Position numbers and translations under genes: made by a program. Positions 1 through 11,185 of a stretch of DNA of 64,000 nt are shown in pieces. Every line of letters starts with the position of its first letter. The stretch's first letter is position 1. Where the stretch lies: positions 1,488,001 to 1,552,000 of the forward strand of contig JBANDB010000009.1 in the NCBI GenBank assembly GCA_037576215.1. Reading direction: 5' to 3'. Source of the DNA: Armillaria gallica (taxonomy: Eukaryota > Basidiomycota > Agaricomycetes > Agaricales > Physalacriaceae). The notes under the pieces were generated by a model, which saw nothing but the letters and a program-made list of their open reading frames with translations, did not search any database and was not told the origin of the DNA.

Positions 1-3000
1 CTATTCTCAAATACCGAGGTGAGATTCCTTCTACCATGGTGGTATCTTGGCGCTCATTGACTTGTAGTCGCTCATCATACAACTCTCTGTCAAAGAGGCC
101 ATCCTTCCGACAGGAACGTCCTCAGGAAATACGGATCGGGATCTTGACCTTAACAAACTAAAAGCCGTCCTTGACCGCTGCGGTGTAGTCATCACTGAGC
201 GAAAGCCTAGTACGATTTCTGCGTTTCTTTTTGCTCTATACATCTAATCTCGGTATGTAGGCGAGTTCATGGCCAAAAACATAGCCGACGATCTACCACG
301 TCTGCTGTCGAAGACTCCAGCACCAGCGGCCGGATCTGCTGACGCATCTGTCTCCACCCGTATGTCCATCAATTGTGACTCAGTTACGTTGGCTGACACC
401 GAGCTAGCCCAGCTTTCACTTCCTGTTGCACCGTCTGCGCTCTCTGCACTGATAGCGTATCTCTCGCTCCTCGCAGATCCAACTAACCATGAAGCATATT
501 CCATCCGGACCCATGACTTGTCGCAATATATGAAGCTTGACGCAAGTGCGCTGCGCGCTCTAAACTTGACAGAAGCTCCCGGAAACGCTGTCAGTCTCGG
601 CTCACGTACGTTGACATTCGCATTAACTTCGGATATAGGGTACCACAACACGTAATACGACACTTCTCGGTCTCCTCAACAAATGCAAAACGGCCCAAGG
701 CACGCGTCTTCTCGCAACGTGGCTCAAACAGCCATTAGTCAATCTCCACGAGATTCGTATGTACTTTGACATCACGTTTGTCTCATTAAATGAATTGTGT
801 TCAACAGGGAGACGCCAAAACTTGGTGGAAATATTTGTCGATGATTCAAATTCGCGTCGTAGTCTTCAGGTCAGAATTTTTTGCCTAAATGAGTCGATTG
901 ATTCTGATTTAATGGCGCAGGATGACTACATGAAAGTGATGCCGGATTTGCACCGGCTGTCAAAACGATTCCAGAAGTCCCTAGCCTCCCTCGAAGACGT
1001 CGTTCGCGTGTATCAAGTTGTCTTGAAGGTAAATGCTTTCGGCATACGAAGTGATGTAGGGCTGATTGAAATCCGTTCTGCAGCTCCCTGGCATGATTGA
1101 AACGCTGAACGATGTGCAAACCAAAGAGGAGCACTCGTCCTTGATAGATGAAGCTTACCTCACCGCTTTGCGTGTATGGTGCTTTGTGTCTAATCCGCTG
1201 CTAGTGTTAACATTATTTTCAGGAACACGAGTCCAATCTTTCAAAGTATAGCGAGATGGTGGAACAGACGCTCGACTTGGATCAGCTCGACCATCATAGC
1301 TATGTCATCAAACCAGATTTTGATCCCCGATTGAAAGAGTTCGCCGAGGAGCTGGGCAAGGTCTGCTTTTGTTTCGTCGATTATGCGAATGTGCCTTGAA
1401 CGACTCTTGTTTAGATTCGCGACGGCCTAGACGAAGAGCACCAATCCGTCGGGGACGATCTCAACATGGAGCTAGACAAGAAACTCCACCTAGAGAACAG
1501 TCAAGTGTATGGATATTGTTTCCGTCTGACGAAAAACGTTCGTGGTCGTCGTTTAGTCATTTCCGCTTCAGCTGACGTGGGATAATAGGATGCCAAGGGC
1601 CTTTCAACGAAGAAGTATACCGAGCTAGGAACCAACAAAAGCGGCGTCTACTTTACCACGAAGACGTTAAAAAACCTTGCCGAAGATTTCAAGGACATAT
1701 CAGACAAGTACACCCGGACCCAGAGTGGTTTGGTCAAAGAAGTTGTTAACATAGCATGTGAGTACAGGAATCTTGCTTCTTCTCCTCATTCTCTCATACT
1801 CTTGAATGTAGCCACGTACACTCCAGTCCTGGAGTCACTGGATAATATCATCGCGCATCTCGACGTAATTCTTAGGTGCGTCCGTGACATGACGATTGGA
1901 CACAGACAGCTCATTTATATCAAAGCTTCGCCCATGTGTCTGTTAATGCTCCTGAACCCTATGTCAAACCGACGGTCTTTGAAATGGGCACGTCAAATTT
2001 TTCCTTCTCTAGTCACCCCGAGCTTATTCAATGCTACAGGTGGCGGAAGTCTGGTCCTCAAGGACGCTCGGCATCCCTGTCTTGAAGTTCAAGACGACGT
2101 TCATTTCATTGCCAACGATATTGAGATGATCAAAGGTGTGCCGGTTCCTTTCCGCTGGTATGTATTGTCTGACATCACCCTAGGCGAAAGCGAGTTCCAA
2201 ATCATTAGTAAGCGTCTATTCTTTTACACCGATCATCTTCCTCAAGAGCTATGTAGCCGGACCCAACATGGGTGGAAAGTCAACGTACATTCGACAAGTT
2301 CGTTTTCTTGTCTTCCCCTTTTTGAACTGAGGTCTAAAGACATATCGTTAGACGGGTGTGATTGCACTTATGGCCCAGACAGGATGCTTTGTGCCTTGTT
2401 CCGAAGCGAAATTGCCCGTCTTCGACTCGGTGTTATGTCGCGTGGGAGCAGGGGATAGTCAACTGAAGGGAGTTTCCACTTTCATGGCGGAAATGCTGGA
2501 AACGGCAATCATCCTTCGTGTCAGTTCAGTCTCGATACATGTTATACGTGTGGACTCACCTCAGTTTAGTCGGCGACTCCGAACTCTCTCATCATCATCG
2601 ATGAACTTGGAAGAGGTGGGACAACGCTGATATTTTAACACCGATATTCACCTGTGACAGGCACCTCGACGTATGATGGATTTGGCTTAGCTTGGGCGAT
2701 CTCAGAGTGAGTCTGCGATATTTATTTGCTAGTTCTTCTTGCTGATGTCTCTAGACACATCGCCTCCAAGATACACGCCTTTTGCCTTTTCGCGACACAT
2801 TTCCACGAGCTAACTGCGCTAGACCAGCAAATCTCTCATGTAAAGAACCTACATGTAGTAGCCCATGTTGCTGATACTCCGGACGAGAATCAGCGACGTG
2901 ATATCACACTACTTTATAAAGTCGAACCAGGTCAGTACCTTCGTTCGAGCGAGTATCTTTTGCTTATCGTCTCGTAGGTATTTCTGACCAAAGCTTTGGT

Positions 3001-3442
3001 ATACACGTCGCCGAGTTGGCCAATTTCCCTGAAAGTGTCGTCAAGGTGTGCTTTCTTTCCTGTGTCTCTCAAACGCAGCAAACTCAAACATCTGCTTCCT
3101 AAGCTCGCACGTCGGAAGGCAGAGGAACTGGAAGACTTTGGTGGCGGTTAGTATCCTTTTGTCTCGGTTTGAGAACATGGCCTTGATACTGTTCTTCCAG
3201 CGGATGATTCGATGGACAATGACATGCCCGTCGATGTGACAAATGAAGGGATTGCCATTGTCGAGGAACTGCTCTCCACTTGGGCTGCGTCTCAGACGCA
3301 GGATGGTGAAGACGTCGTTATGGAAGATATTGATGACGTATCTCCGGAAGTCCAACTTGAAGAATTGAAGCGGTGCTTCGATGACTTCAGGCCAAAAATA
3401 GAGGGCAACGCCTGGCTTCAATCCTTGCTTGCGACGCTCTAG
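1..3442 (+). CDS. MSH2: DNA mismatch repair ATPase MSH2 (5' end outside window)
   Basis: MutS-family protein that pairs with MSH6 or MSH3 in the nucleus to recognise mismatches and small loops. The window opens inside the N-terminal part (a VKEAILP-like segment near 95-120). The clamp and lever region follows, including [25 protein letters not shown] split across short lines at 500-580. The ATPase domain has Walker [10 protein letters not shown] at 2257-2283, created by removing the intron 2208-2256, which splits the Thr codon. The Walker B/signature region [12 protein letters not shown] is near 2590-2690 and spans an intron. ATHFHEL lies near 2797-2817. The helical C-terminus ends WLQSLLATL at the stop 3440-3442. 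More than ten short introns (about 45-60 nt) interrupt it. I saw no break in the catalytic motifs, so the gene looks functional. It converges on the gene at 4021. Confidence 0.95.
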
Positions 3443-4020
3443 TCCTTCATTTCACTCCGGATGCCTGGTAATTTGTAAAAGTTGTATCAATAGCTTGCTT
3501 TGTCGTTTGTGTATAATTCTCTGTGTAAATAGTTATCAACCCCCTCCCTTTGAAGACAGTTGCACCACACGCTGACCTTAAGACAAGTGATAAGAATGTA
3601 CACTTCCTCTGGCGGTGATACCTAAATTGGGACAGATTGCGTAGCATTGGTTCCGTTTGTGGTCGGGCCAGATTTTTTTGTTTTGAACTCTTACAGTGTG
3701 CCTTATTCGTGCCACCAAGTTATCCCGAGGCTGTTGAACGCTACTAGTGTAAAACCGGAAGTAGCCGGTCCATACACAGCCCAATTTCAGTCGGTTTTTG
3801 CTGCCTCGCAATCCTTCCTCTCAGCCTACAGATAAATTAATGGGTAGTATGGCATATACACTCGAGCTATTAGAGAAAAAACCGAATCCAACAACTGGCT
3901 AGAACGTACTTCACTATATGAAGATCCCGAACATCCAGTGTCACCAGTACCGGTAAAAACACCAGCACCTAGAAATGTTAAATGTTTGCTGGATATCAAA
4001 TAAAGATATACACACTCATA
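3443..4020. other. Convergent 3' intergenic region
   Basis: Shared 3' flank of MSH2 (+) and the membrane protein on the minus strand. Short open frames on both strands here have no family features and no conserved exon structure. I see no gene or repeat in it. Confidence 0.6.
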
Positions 4021-4989
4021 TTAAACAGTCCTTGTGACAATCAATTCCATGCCGATTGCCCAGTCCGTCCCCGTACTGCGAGTTTCCTTGATCACTTCGG
4101 TTATCGTATCGGACACCCTCCGCTCATACCTTGTCGGCTCCCCTTCCACATGCACAACACAGTCAAAAATTCGTAGAGACGGGGAGAAGAACTTTGATGA
4201 AGCCAATAGGGCAGAAGAGCATAACAAATGACAGGTGATCATCAAGCTCCCCACTGTCGATATGTTGCCGGCAAGAGCCGCAGCTAAGCAAACCAACAGC
4301 CTCGCGAGAGAGACAGCGAGACCCTCTAATGTGGATTCGTTTCGCAGAAGGTGACACGTCGTGACGGTACTGAGATCGTCCACCATACCCCGCAAGCGGA
4401 TCCACCGATTTTGACTCATAAAAATGATACGATGACCCTCCACACCGGGCTCCCTTCTCATCTCCCGTCTTGTGCTCCTCCGGCTAACAATGACCATAGT
4501 GATCCCCTTCGACAACAAGAGCATCGCTAGTACTCCGAGGCCCCACCATTCTTGTATGGCACCCAGGAACACCACCGTAACAACGGTCAGTGTCGGGCCA
4601 AGAAGGTAAAGCAGTGTCGCAGGGATTCCTGTGACAAAGAAAGACCGGATACGGCGGTGTATTAAGGGCAGCTTGGTATCGTGGATTGGGTCTGGAAATA
4701 CCCGGACAGTGACGATGTGCCCGGTACGCCCGATGGATTGCAGGTAGCTGACGATGGCGGAATTCTCAATGAGGAAACAGAATGTGCCGGTCATTGAGCT
4801 CATAAGAATTTCGTTTTGGTTCGTTTCGCTGGCGTCCTGGGGAAAGTGAATTGCGAGGAAGAGAATGTCCATGAACGAGGACGTGCCGGTCAGACCCATT
4901 CTGACAGTCGCGGTGAAGAGGTCGACAAGAGCAATGAGTACGGCTACCTCGAGGGACACATGACGTGAGATGGCCGACGTGCTGAACAT
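4021..4989 (-). CDS. Uncharacterised multi-pass membrane protein, paralogue 1
   Basis: Intronless frame of 322 residues starting at the ATG 4987-4989. I do not recognise a named family. A hydrophobic N-terminal stretch (residues ~10-35) is followed by a soluble part containing YLQSIGRTGH. Then come two strong membrane segments around residues 140-195 (FFVTGIPATLLYLLGP, then WWGLGVLAMLLLSKG), a basic cytoplasmic-type stretch RRSTRREMRRE, and two further hydrophobic segments around residues 230-275. The gene at 5523-6527 encodes a clear paralogue with the same order of segments and long identical stretches (for example RRIRSFFVTGIPATLLYLLG), so both are real genes. The two are transcribed away from each other. 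The function is unknown; a membrane role is inferred only from hydrophobicity. Confidence 0.75.
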   Translation of the reverse strand: MFSTSAISRHVSLEVAVLIALVDLFTATVRMGLTGTSSFMDILFLAIHFPQDASETNQNEILMSSMTGTFCFLIENSAIVSYLQSIGRTGHIVTVRVFPDPIHDTKLPLIHRRIRSFFVTGIPATLLYLLGPTLTVVTVVFLGAIQEWWGLGVLAMLLLSKGITMVIVSRRSTRREMRREPGVEGHRIIFMSQNRWIRLRGMVDDLSTVTTCHLLRNESTLEGLAVSLARLLVCLAAALAGNISTVGSLMITCHLLCSSALLASSKFFSPSLRIFDCVVHVEGEPTRYERRVSDTITEVIKETRSTGTDWAIGMELIVTRTV

Positions 4990-5522
4990 GGTGCTTGTGC
5001 TCTATGAAGGGGGGAAGGGCAAATGACAAGGAAGCCTAACATAATTAGGGTCGCTCAACAGCGCGGAGCGACAATGCATCAGATCTCAGAGCTTGCATGT
5101 GCTGTAGTACTGCTGTAGTTTTGAAAGGACGGAGGAGTTTGCCAGCGCTGATGTAGTAGGTAGTTGTAAGACGACAGGAGGTTCCTTGAACGTCATACCA
5201 AAAATTCGACAGTTACTTACAATCAGTGAAGAGGCGGTGTTGCAGTTGTTTTCATAGAGCTTGACAGTTGTATATATCTTGCGCGAGAAAAGAGACTGAC
5301 TTTTGGCTTCGACCACGGTTTATGCATATGGTTCTTCCGGCAATCTCGGCGCTCGAAGTCTGAACACAGGCCTGACTGCGGAGCTGTATGCAAACAGCTG
5401 TAAATTTACAGCAGTATGTAGAGCTGTGGCCGATGCACCGTCAATGCCGCCGGCACTATGTGCCACTTTATTCGTTCCTTCCTTTTGTCTGTCGCTCCAG
5501 CGCCCCCTTCCCTTGCCAGCTA
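4990..5522. promoter_or_regulatory. Divergent promoter region between membrane paralogues
   Basis: 533 bp between the two start codons. It holds a perfect 16-bp palindrome GCTGTAAATTTACAGC at 5397-5412 and several AGCTGTA/CTGTAGT-like words at 5090-5120 and 5380-5425, which could be a dyad binding site for a shared regulator. The word positions and the palindrome are seen; a regulatory role is inference. Confidence 0.4.
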
Positions 5523-6527
5523 ATGTTTGTTCCATTCACGTTGGAGAACATCGCGCTCGAGTCGGGACTCGTCGCTCTCGCAGACCTCGCCATCGTTGCT
5601 ACCAGAACGACTCTAACCGGGACGTCTTCATACGCGGATGCTCTCCTTCTCGCACCCGGCATGCACTGGCAACATTCTGCCTGTGATCTTTCCACTCACA
5701 ACATCAACGACAATGAACTTCCAATGGTTGGCTCGATGACCACTGGATGTATCTACCCCCTCGAGAACCCCGCCATAGTGAGTTACTTGCAATCCATCGG
5801 ACGCACCGGACACCTCGTCACCGTAAAGGTATCCCCGCACCCAATTCACAACGCCGAGCTTTCCCCTATGGATCGCCGTATCCGGTCTTTCTTTGTCACC
5901 GGAATCCCTGCGACGCTGCTTTACCTCCTTGGCCCGATACTGACCATTGTTGCGGCAGTGTTCCTGTCCGCCATACAAGACTGGTGGGGCCTCGGGGTGA
6001 TAGCCATTTTTGTGCTATCAAGGCTGATCAATGTGGTCGTCGTTAGGCGGAGGAGTAAAAGATGGGAGGTGGTGAGGCAACTCGATGTAGACGATGATCT
6101 TCTCGTTCTTCTGAGTCAGGACCGTTGGTTTCGCCTGCAAGGTATATCAGATGATCTCAAGATTATCACCTCCCGCCAGTGGCGGGACATGTCTGCGGTA
6201 GAAGGGCTTGCCGTATCTTTCGCAAGGCTATTGGTCTACATCGCTGTCGGCATTTACCCCTTCGCATCGACAGTTGGGACCTTCACTATTTCCTGCTTGC
6301 TGTTGTGCTCTGCGGCTCTTTTGGGTTTGTGTAATTGCTTGACGCTGTGTTTACAAGTGTTCAACCACGTTGTGCGCGTGGAGGGACAGCCGATGAATTA
6401 TCAGAGGAAGGATGTCATGGCGAACGAGATGATAGACAGGAGCAGGAGACACGGCGGGGCCATCAGCAGCAGGTTGGTTTTTCCCACTGACTGCCTGCTA
6501 GAGCCTAAAGCACTGCATGCTCTCTGA
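5523..6527 (+). CDS. Uncharacterised multi-pass membrane protein, paralogue 2
   Basis: Frame of about 334 residues. The ATG at 5523 (MFVPFTLENIALESGL) is chosen because it aligns with the start of the paralogue at 4989; an upstream in-frame ATG at 5388 would add 45 residues with no counterpart. It shares the N-terminal hydrophobic stretch, LTGTSS, YLQSIGRTGHLVTV, RRIRSFFVTGIPATLLYLLG, the WWGLG segment, a basic RRRSKRWE stretch and a hydrophobic pair near residues 230-285. Compared with paralogue 1 it has a short insertion before the SIGRTGH region and a different C-terminus. The family and substrate are unknown. It probably arose by inverted duplication with the gene at 4021. Confidence 0.75.
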   Translation: MFVPFTLENIALESGLVALADLAIVATRTTLTGTSSYADALLLAPGMHWQHSACDLSTHNINDNELPMVGSMTTGCIYPLENPAIVSYLQSIGRTGHLVTVKVSPHPIHNAELSPMDRRIRSFFVTGIPATLLYLLGPILTIVAAVFLSAIQDWWGLGVIAIFVLSRLINVVVVRRRSKRWEVVRQLDVDDDLLVLLSQDRWFRLQGISDDLKIITSRQWRDMSAVEGLAVSFARLLVYIAVGIYPFASTVGTFTISCLLLCSAALLGLCNCLTLCLQVFNHVVRVEGQPMNYQRKDVMANEMIDRSRRHGGAISSRLVFPTDCLLEPKALHAL

Positions 6528-9253
6528 GATGCGTGTTGGCTTCCGTCTACGGCCTCTATTCCCCATGCGACTCATTTTGTGCCTTCTTCTCTCCTCATCT
6601 CTTCAGTCATATATATGCAGCATACAGCTCCGTGACAACTACATACCCACATTTTCATCGCTTGATTTTATTTGTTATATTTACCTCCTTCCTTCCTTCC
6701 TTCCTTCCTTCCTCCTATTCCATTGACTATGTCTACCATATTTTCCCTCCCCTACACCTCAGCCGCTACATGTGACTAACCTCGTTATTCCGAAGCGATA
6801 TTGCTTATTTCGTTATAACAACGGCCATTTTTACACTCTATTCCTGCTAAGTTATTACATGTTGTAGGGCTTACGAATTATCAATCTTCTATGAGTGCCT
6901 GCAGCCTGAGAATGACCATTGGGTTAGGAATGCGGTGGTACTAAAAACAGTCAGATGGCTTGATTGAAGTTGATTCCAAACATTCGTTGGTGGATGGTGG
7001 GATTCGGGAAGCCTAATAGAAGGGGAATGGGCCTTCGCCTTGCAGAGCCTGGGCCAGATGGGTACATGAACAGAACTCCCATCTCGCCTTTTGGCAAGCT
7101 AAATAGTAGCGACAAACAACCGAAGAGAATTGCCATAGAAGAGGATGCGATTGAATATGCTATAACTCCTGTGGACCCTGTATTTTGAACCTCTGAATCT
7201 CTGTATATTTCAGGATGTTTATATACATGTTGTATATGTTCAACACGCTAATGATGGCAACTGTACCACACATCCGACATCTTCACCGGGCGCCTTACAT
7301 CCCATCCATGAAAATTCTATGGTGAGTGCGGCAGTCATCTCTTTAGTCGACTGCGACCACACTCGGCACAGAATTGGTTTTCCATTAAACTAGAATGAGC
7401 ATTTCGATAGTTAAGACGACGTCGCCAGGGACAAGAGATACGAGAGGTATAAGAGGTAGGGACGATGCCAATATGACGACGGCATCTAAACAACCATAAG
7501 AAACGGACGTCGACGCCGTGACTACAGAGAAAGGTGTTGAGAGAGAGAGTACGGATAAAAGCGCGGCAAGCACGGCAGATAAGCTCAAACAAAATATAAT
7601 AACTGGTGTCGGTTCTGACCCAAGACGTAGTAGTACAGTCGTTCGTATTGATCCTTGGTTGGTACAAAGGACACGAACGCGTAGAGCATATGATCAAAGC
7701 AACGCGTCGAGACTCGGCCCATACACCATGGAGTCGGATACAACAAGACGGGTGTTGGGAACTTAGGAAAGTGTCGACTGGAGATGGCGAGATTTCGAAG
7801 AAACCCTAAACTTTGAACGGAACTCGTATCCCACATTTGAAGACGAAAAAATAGTCGATTTTTAACAAAGTGATGACCTGTTCCGAATCGCCTTGAGCGC
7901 ATTATTGGATTGGGCTCTGACGTCGGATGCTTGATACAATTGAAAGTGATCCCAGTGAAGCAAGGACCGGGAGCACGAGGCGTGAAGTGTCCAAATGCGC
8001 CCATGAGCTACGATGGATCGCTTCGCTGCACAGGAGTAATGTTTCAACGGGACAGAACTACGTGTGATACCTTCGAGATTCTTTCTAGAGAACGATGTTC
8101 GTTAACACAGTTACAAAGCTGGGCGTCTCTAATTCGATGTGACAAGATGGTTGGTGCATTTTGGTGATTGACATTCGGATCTTGGTTTCTCTGCCATCGG
8201 AGGCGTATCTCGGGTGCGGAGCAATTCCTTCGGCTGAAGACGCATCTGCCTGATGGAACAGTTAGAACGAAACAAGCAACGGTAAAATGACCTCAAGTAG
8301 TAGCATAAACACCCCGCCTGACGCTTTCTTCCCCTTCGCATGCTCGTTACATGGCGAATCTCCGAGTGCGCGCGAGACCCTGATTTAGCCAGCCACATGT
8401 CCGTCTCCTCGTCATTACCCTCTGGTGAGGGGGGCAGAGACATTGGCCCTGGGATCGAAGGCTGACATAGACGTCACAGTGTTCCTGGAGTAAAAAAACA
8501 TACACATGAGATATATTGGAAAAATATAGCAGCAATTCGTGCTTACCTGGCAGTTGGAGGTAGCATTTAGTGGGCCTCGCCGTCAACGGTACATCTAATT
8601 ATCGTGCTCAGACTCCGCGGATCTACTGGCAGCGACACTTGCTGCAGGCGGAGGTTAGAAATGAATAACTACCGATCTGTCAGATGTGCATACCTCAGCA
8701 TTTGAACGATTCTTATTTTCTGTTCGACGACTCTGCGCTGGATAAATGGACTTCTGCTAGCTCTCCTTTACCCTTACCCTGCCTCTGTCTTCCGTTAAAA
8801 ATCTGGCAGAGCGTGTTGGAGTATCGCCAGAACCATACCTCGGTAATACGAGGTAGCTATAGAAAAAAAAGAAGTAGTAGTAGTCGAACCGGCCAAGGCT
8901 ATTCCCAGGACGAGGACGTCATCGTTAGAGGGTAAGCGAAGATATTATGGTGCCGGTTGGTGCCGGGCCGGCCACGTGCGTCGTCTTTTATGACTTGACT
9001 TGCATTTCCCATTACTCACACAGCTGTCTTTTTGTGCCTACCAGCATCTTGGAAGCTTGTGTTCTCAAGGACAGTCAGGTTAAGGTGCGTGGTCAGTACT
9101 TACATCTCAGAGCACCTCAGAAAACGTCTTCTGACGAAGATTAATATTGTTGCAGTACTGGCAACAGCTTCGAGTCTCAATTTCCTTGCCATTGCCGTGC
9201 AAGTTCTGGAAGTATGCCGACTGGTATGGTTATCCCTTTTGCCCTTGAGTTCG
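6528..9253. other. Gene-poor stretch
   Basis: 2.7 kb without a gene I can support. Short frames exist (for example 6964-7188 +, 74 residues, and 7585-8004 -, 139 residues), but none shows a known motif, an exon chain or a paralogue in the window. A CCTT microsatellite lies at its left edge. Confidence 0.5.
6687..6712 (+). repeat. (CCTT)6 microsatellite
   Basis: Six consecutive CCTT units plus a trailing CC, in a pyrimidine-rich 3' flank of the membrane paralogue. Confidence 0.95.
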
Positions 9254-9540
9254 ATGTCCTGGCCCTCAAGTGTAGCCCGTCTTCTTTTAGAAAACTGCCC
9301 TACATGCGGATCACCCGGCCGCCTGAACTTGAAGCACGACGATAAAAAAGTTCTTGGTATCCTTAGAGCAGAGCAGCCCCTTCTTGAACACGAACGCGAC
9401 TGGGTTCACCAGAATATCGCCACGCTGGATGACCATCTGCTATCATTGCGCCAGAGCCTCTGTCGCTTAGAGTCCCTCACCGCTCTTCATCAGGAAAAAG
9501 GCCTTTTGCTACGTAGCTTTGTGCCAGAGCTACATAGTAC
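9254..9540 (+). pseudogene. 5' part of a split F-box protein gene
   Basis: The frame from ATG 9254 has the typical N-terminus of basidiomycete F-box proteins. A CPTCGS motif is followed by a charged helix and a leucine-rich coiled coil (HERDWVHQNIATLDDHL, then LRQSLCRLESL and LHQEKGLLLRSFVPELHS). In such proteins the coil runs straight into an S-P/API-RRLP F-box. Here the frame drifts off after ELHS and stops at 9565. The missing continuation, ending SISAPIRRLPRDILLEIF, is found 1.65 kb downstream at 11240. The two halves fit end to end, so I read this as one gene interrupted by inserted DNA. A very long intron is the alternative, but other introns in this window are about 45-65 nt and no good donor is visible. 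Confidence 0.5.
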
Positions 9541-11185
9541 TACCCGAGCTCTGTACCGGGCATAGCTCACCACTACGGCTATGTAGCTTCCGGTAGCCTT
9601 CCGCTAAAAGTACGGTAACCGTACATACCTTACGAAGTCCTTTCAATCAGAAATCTCATTGAAGCTAGCTGTTACTCATGAGTTCGAAAACAAAGAAGCA
9701 GCGACTTGTAAGATAAGCGGTGCAATAACTTCGTACAGGTACTCGGCCACCAGATTTCGATATAGGACATGAAAATCGTCATGATATTGGCAACTGGTAA
9801 GTGGGAATTGGGGATTCGAGAACAGCTTGAAATCTGGCATGTACTAGGTAGTTGACTGAGACGCTAGCATAGGAATTACTGTAGTCCCATGGTCAGATGG
9901 GCTAACAATAAGAATGAGAAGAGCCGTCTGAATGTAGCACAGTAGGCATGATAACAGAGAATCTATCCTCGACGTACTGGAACGGCGATAACTTGATGGT
10001 GCGAGCCAAAATGAAAATCGATGAAGTCCATTTCAATCCCCGATCAAACTCCGATGGCCCGTGCATATGTCAACGAAACGATCACGCCATCCGAACAAAG
10101 ATCAACCACCTTTTCTTCCCTTCCACCATCGTCCCCGTCCATCGTGTCCCCTGCGCATACTTCCCAGGCCCTTCTTTCGGAGATCATGGCTTTTGCTGGC
10201 TTTCCTTTACTTCTGCCTCGGCCTTGGCAGTGCTTGGTTTGTGTTTGCAGCAATTGATGACTGCCGGTGAGTAACCATTCTATCGTCGTCTCTTCGTATA
10301 ATTCATACTGGACCAGTCTAGCTCTGATGAAAGAAACCACTCCATGCTCGTAGGTATTTTGGGCAATGAATGTTTGAACGACCGGCCTGGACATCAACGC
10401 ATATGTTATCCGTGTATGGCACTCCAATCCCGCCCATATTGTGTTATCATCTGCATAGTGTTGTCGCGGTGGTGCAATGTAACAGTAGACTTTCGTGTCC
10501 TCTAGGTGAGTGTCTCGATGTTACTATTAGTGGATGTGCGCTCAACTGTCTTCGTCAGGAGTCAGGAGACTGGACGATTTATCGACAACGATCGACGGTG
10601 AAATTACGGGACGCCGTAGATGCCTGGCAAGGATAGCGGAGTGGTTCATCTAGTCAACAGTATGTCCGTCATTGTCATCGTCTCTGCATCAACTAAATGG
10701 AATACTCACAGGATCATTAAGACCCTGCAGTCGTTAGCTGAACGGTTGTCGGTGTGGTTCTATTGGTGAGTTTACTTTGTTTTTCATGTCCACGCTATCC
10801 TCTTACATCTTTTCTAGTTTAGTTGTCTAGTTTGTACGCAGCTGAGATAATACGTGGCACTACTGGTGTGTGCAAGTCAGGTTTTTCGTAGTATGAAGCA
10901 TATATATATGCTTCGGCGTGTCTACATCATCGCTTGTTGTAGTATAGTCATGAATATACTCGAGTTTGCTGCTTAATTTGCTTGGATTTTGTGCCAGGTA
11001 TTGAGATATATGAAGCAATGGTATCGGTATTTGGCTGGTACAGGACATTTGGCAGTGAGCTACGGCGCGCTATGTAGCGGTACGTAACATTGACTGAAAG
11101 CTACCGGATGGTATGTAAGGGGGTACCTAGCTATGGGGCTATTTGGGCTATATACTCCCTATACTAATACATATCTTGGCGTTTT
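9541..11185. mobile_element. Putative insertion splitting the F-box gene (non-autonomous, diverged inverted ends)
   Basis: About 1.6 kb with no recognisable transposase. The ends are diverged inverted repeats. On the left, CATAGCT followed 22 nt later by CCGGTAGC and then GTACGGTA (9574-9625). On the right strand's complement, CATAGCT followed 21 nt later by CCGGTAGC and then GTACGTA (about 11070-11135). Both ends are rich in CTATGTAGC/GCTACATAG words. A small frame at 10021-10257 (78 residues) lies inside and has no known features. Exact boundaries and a target-site duplication could not be fixed. It may be an old, decayed DNA transposon. Confidence 0.4.

Noticed and set aside
1730..2458. 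242-residue open frame inside MSH2
   Set aside because: It runs through introns and switches out of the MSH2 frame; MSH2 motifs are obtained only after splicing.
7585..8004. 139-residue minus-strand frame
   Set aside because: No ATG-proximal or domain features, no splice continuation and no paralogue; chance frame.
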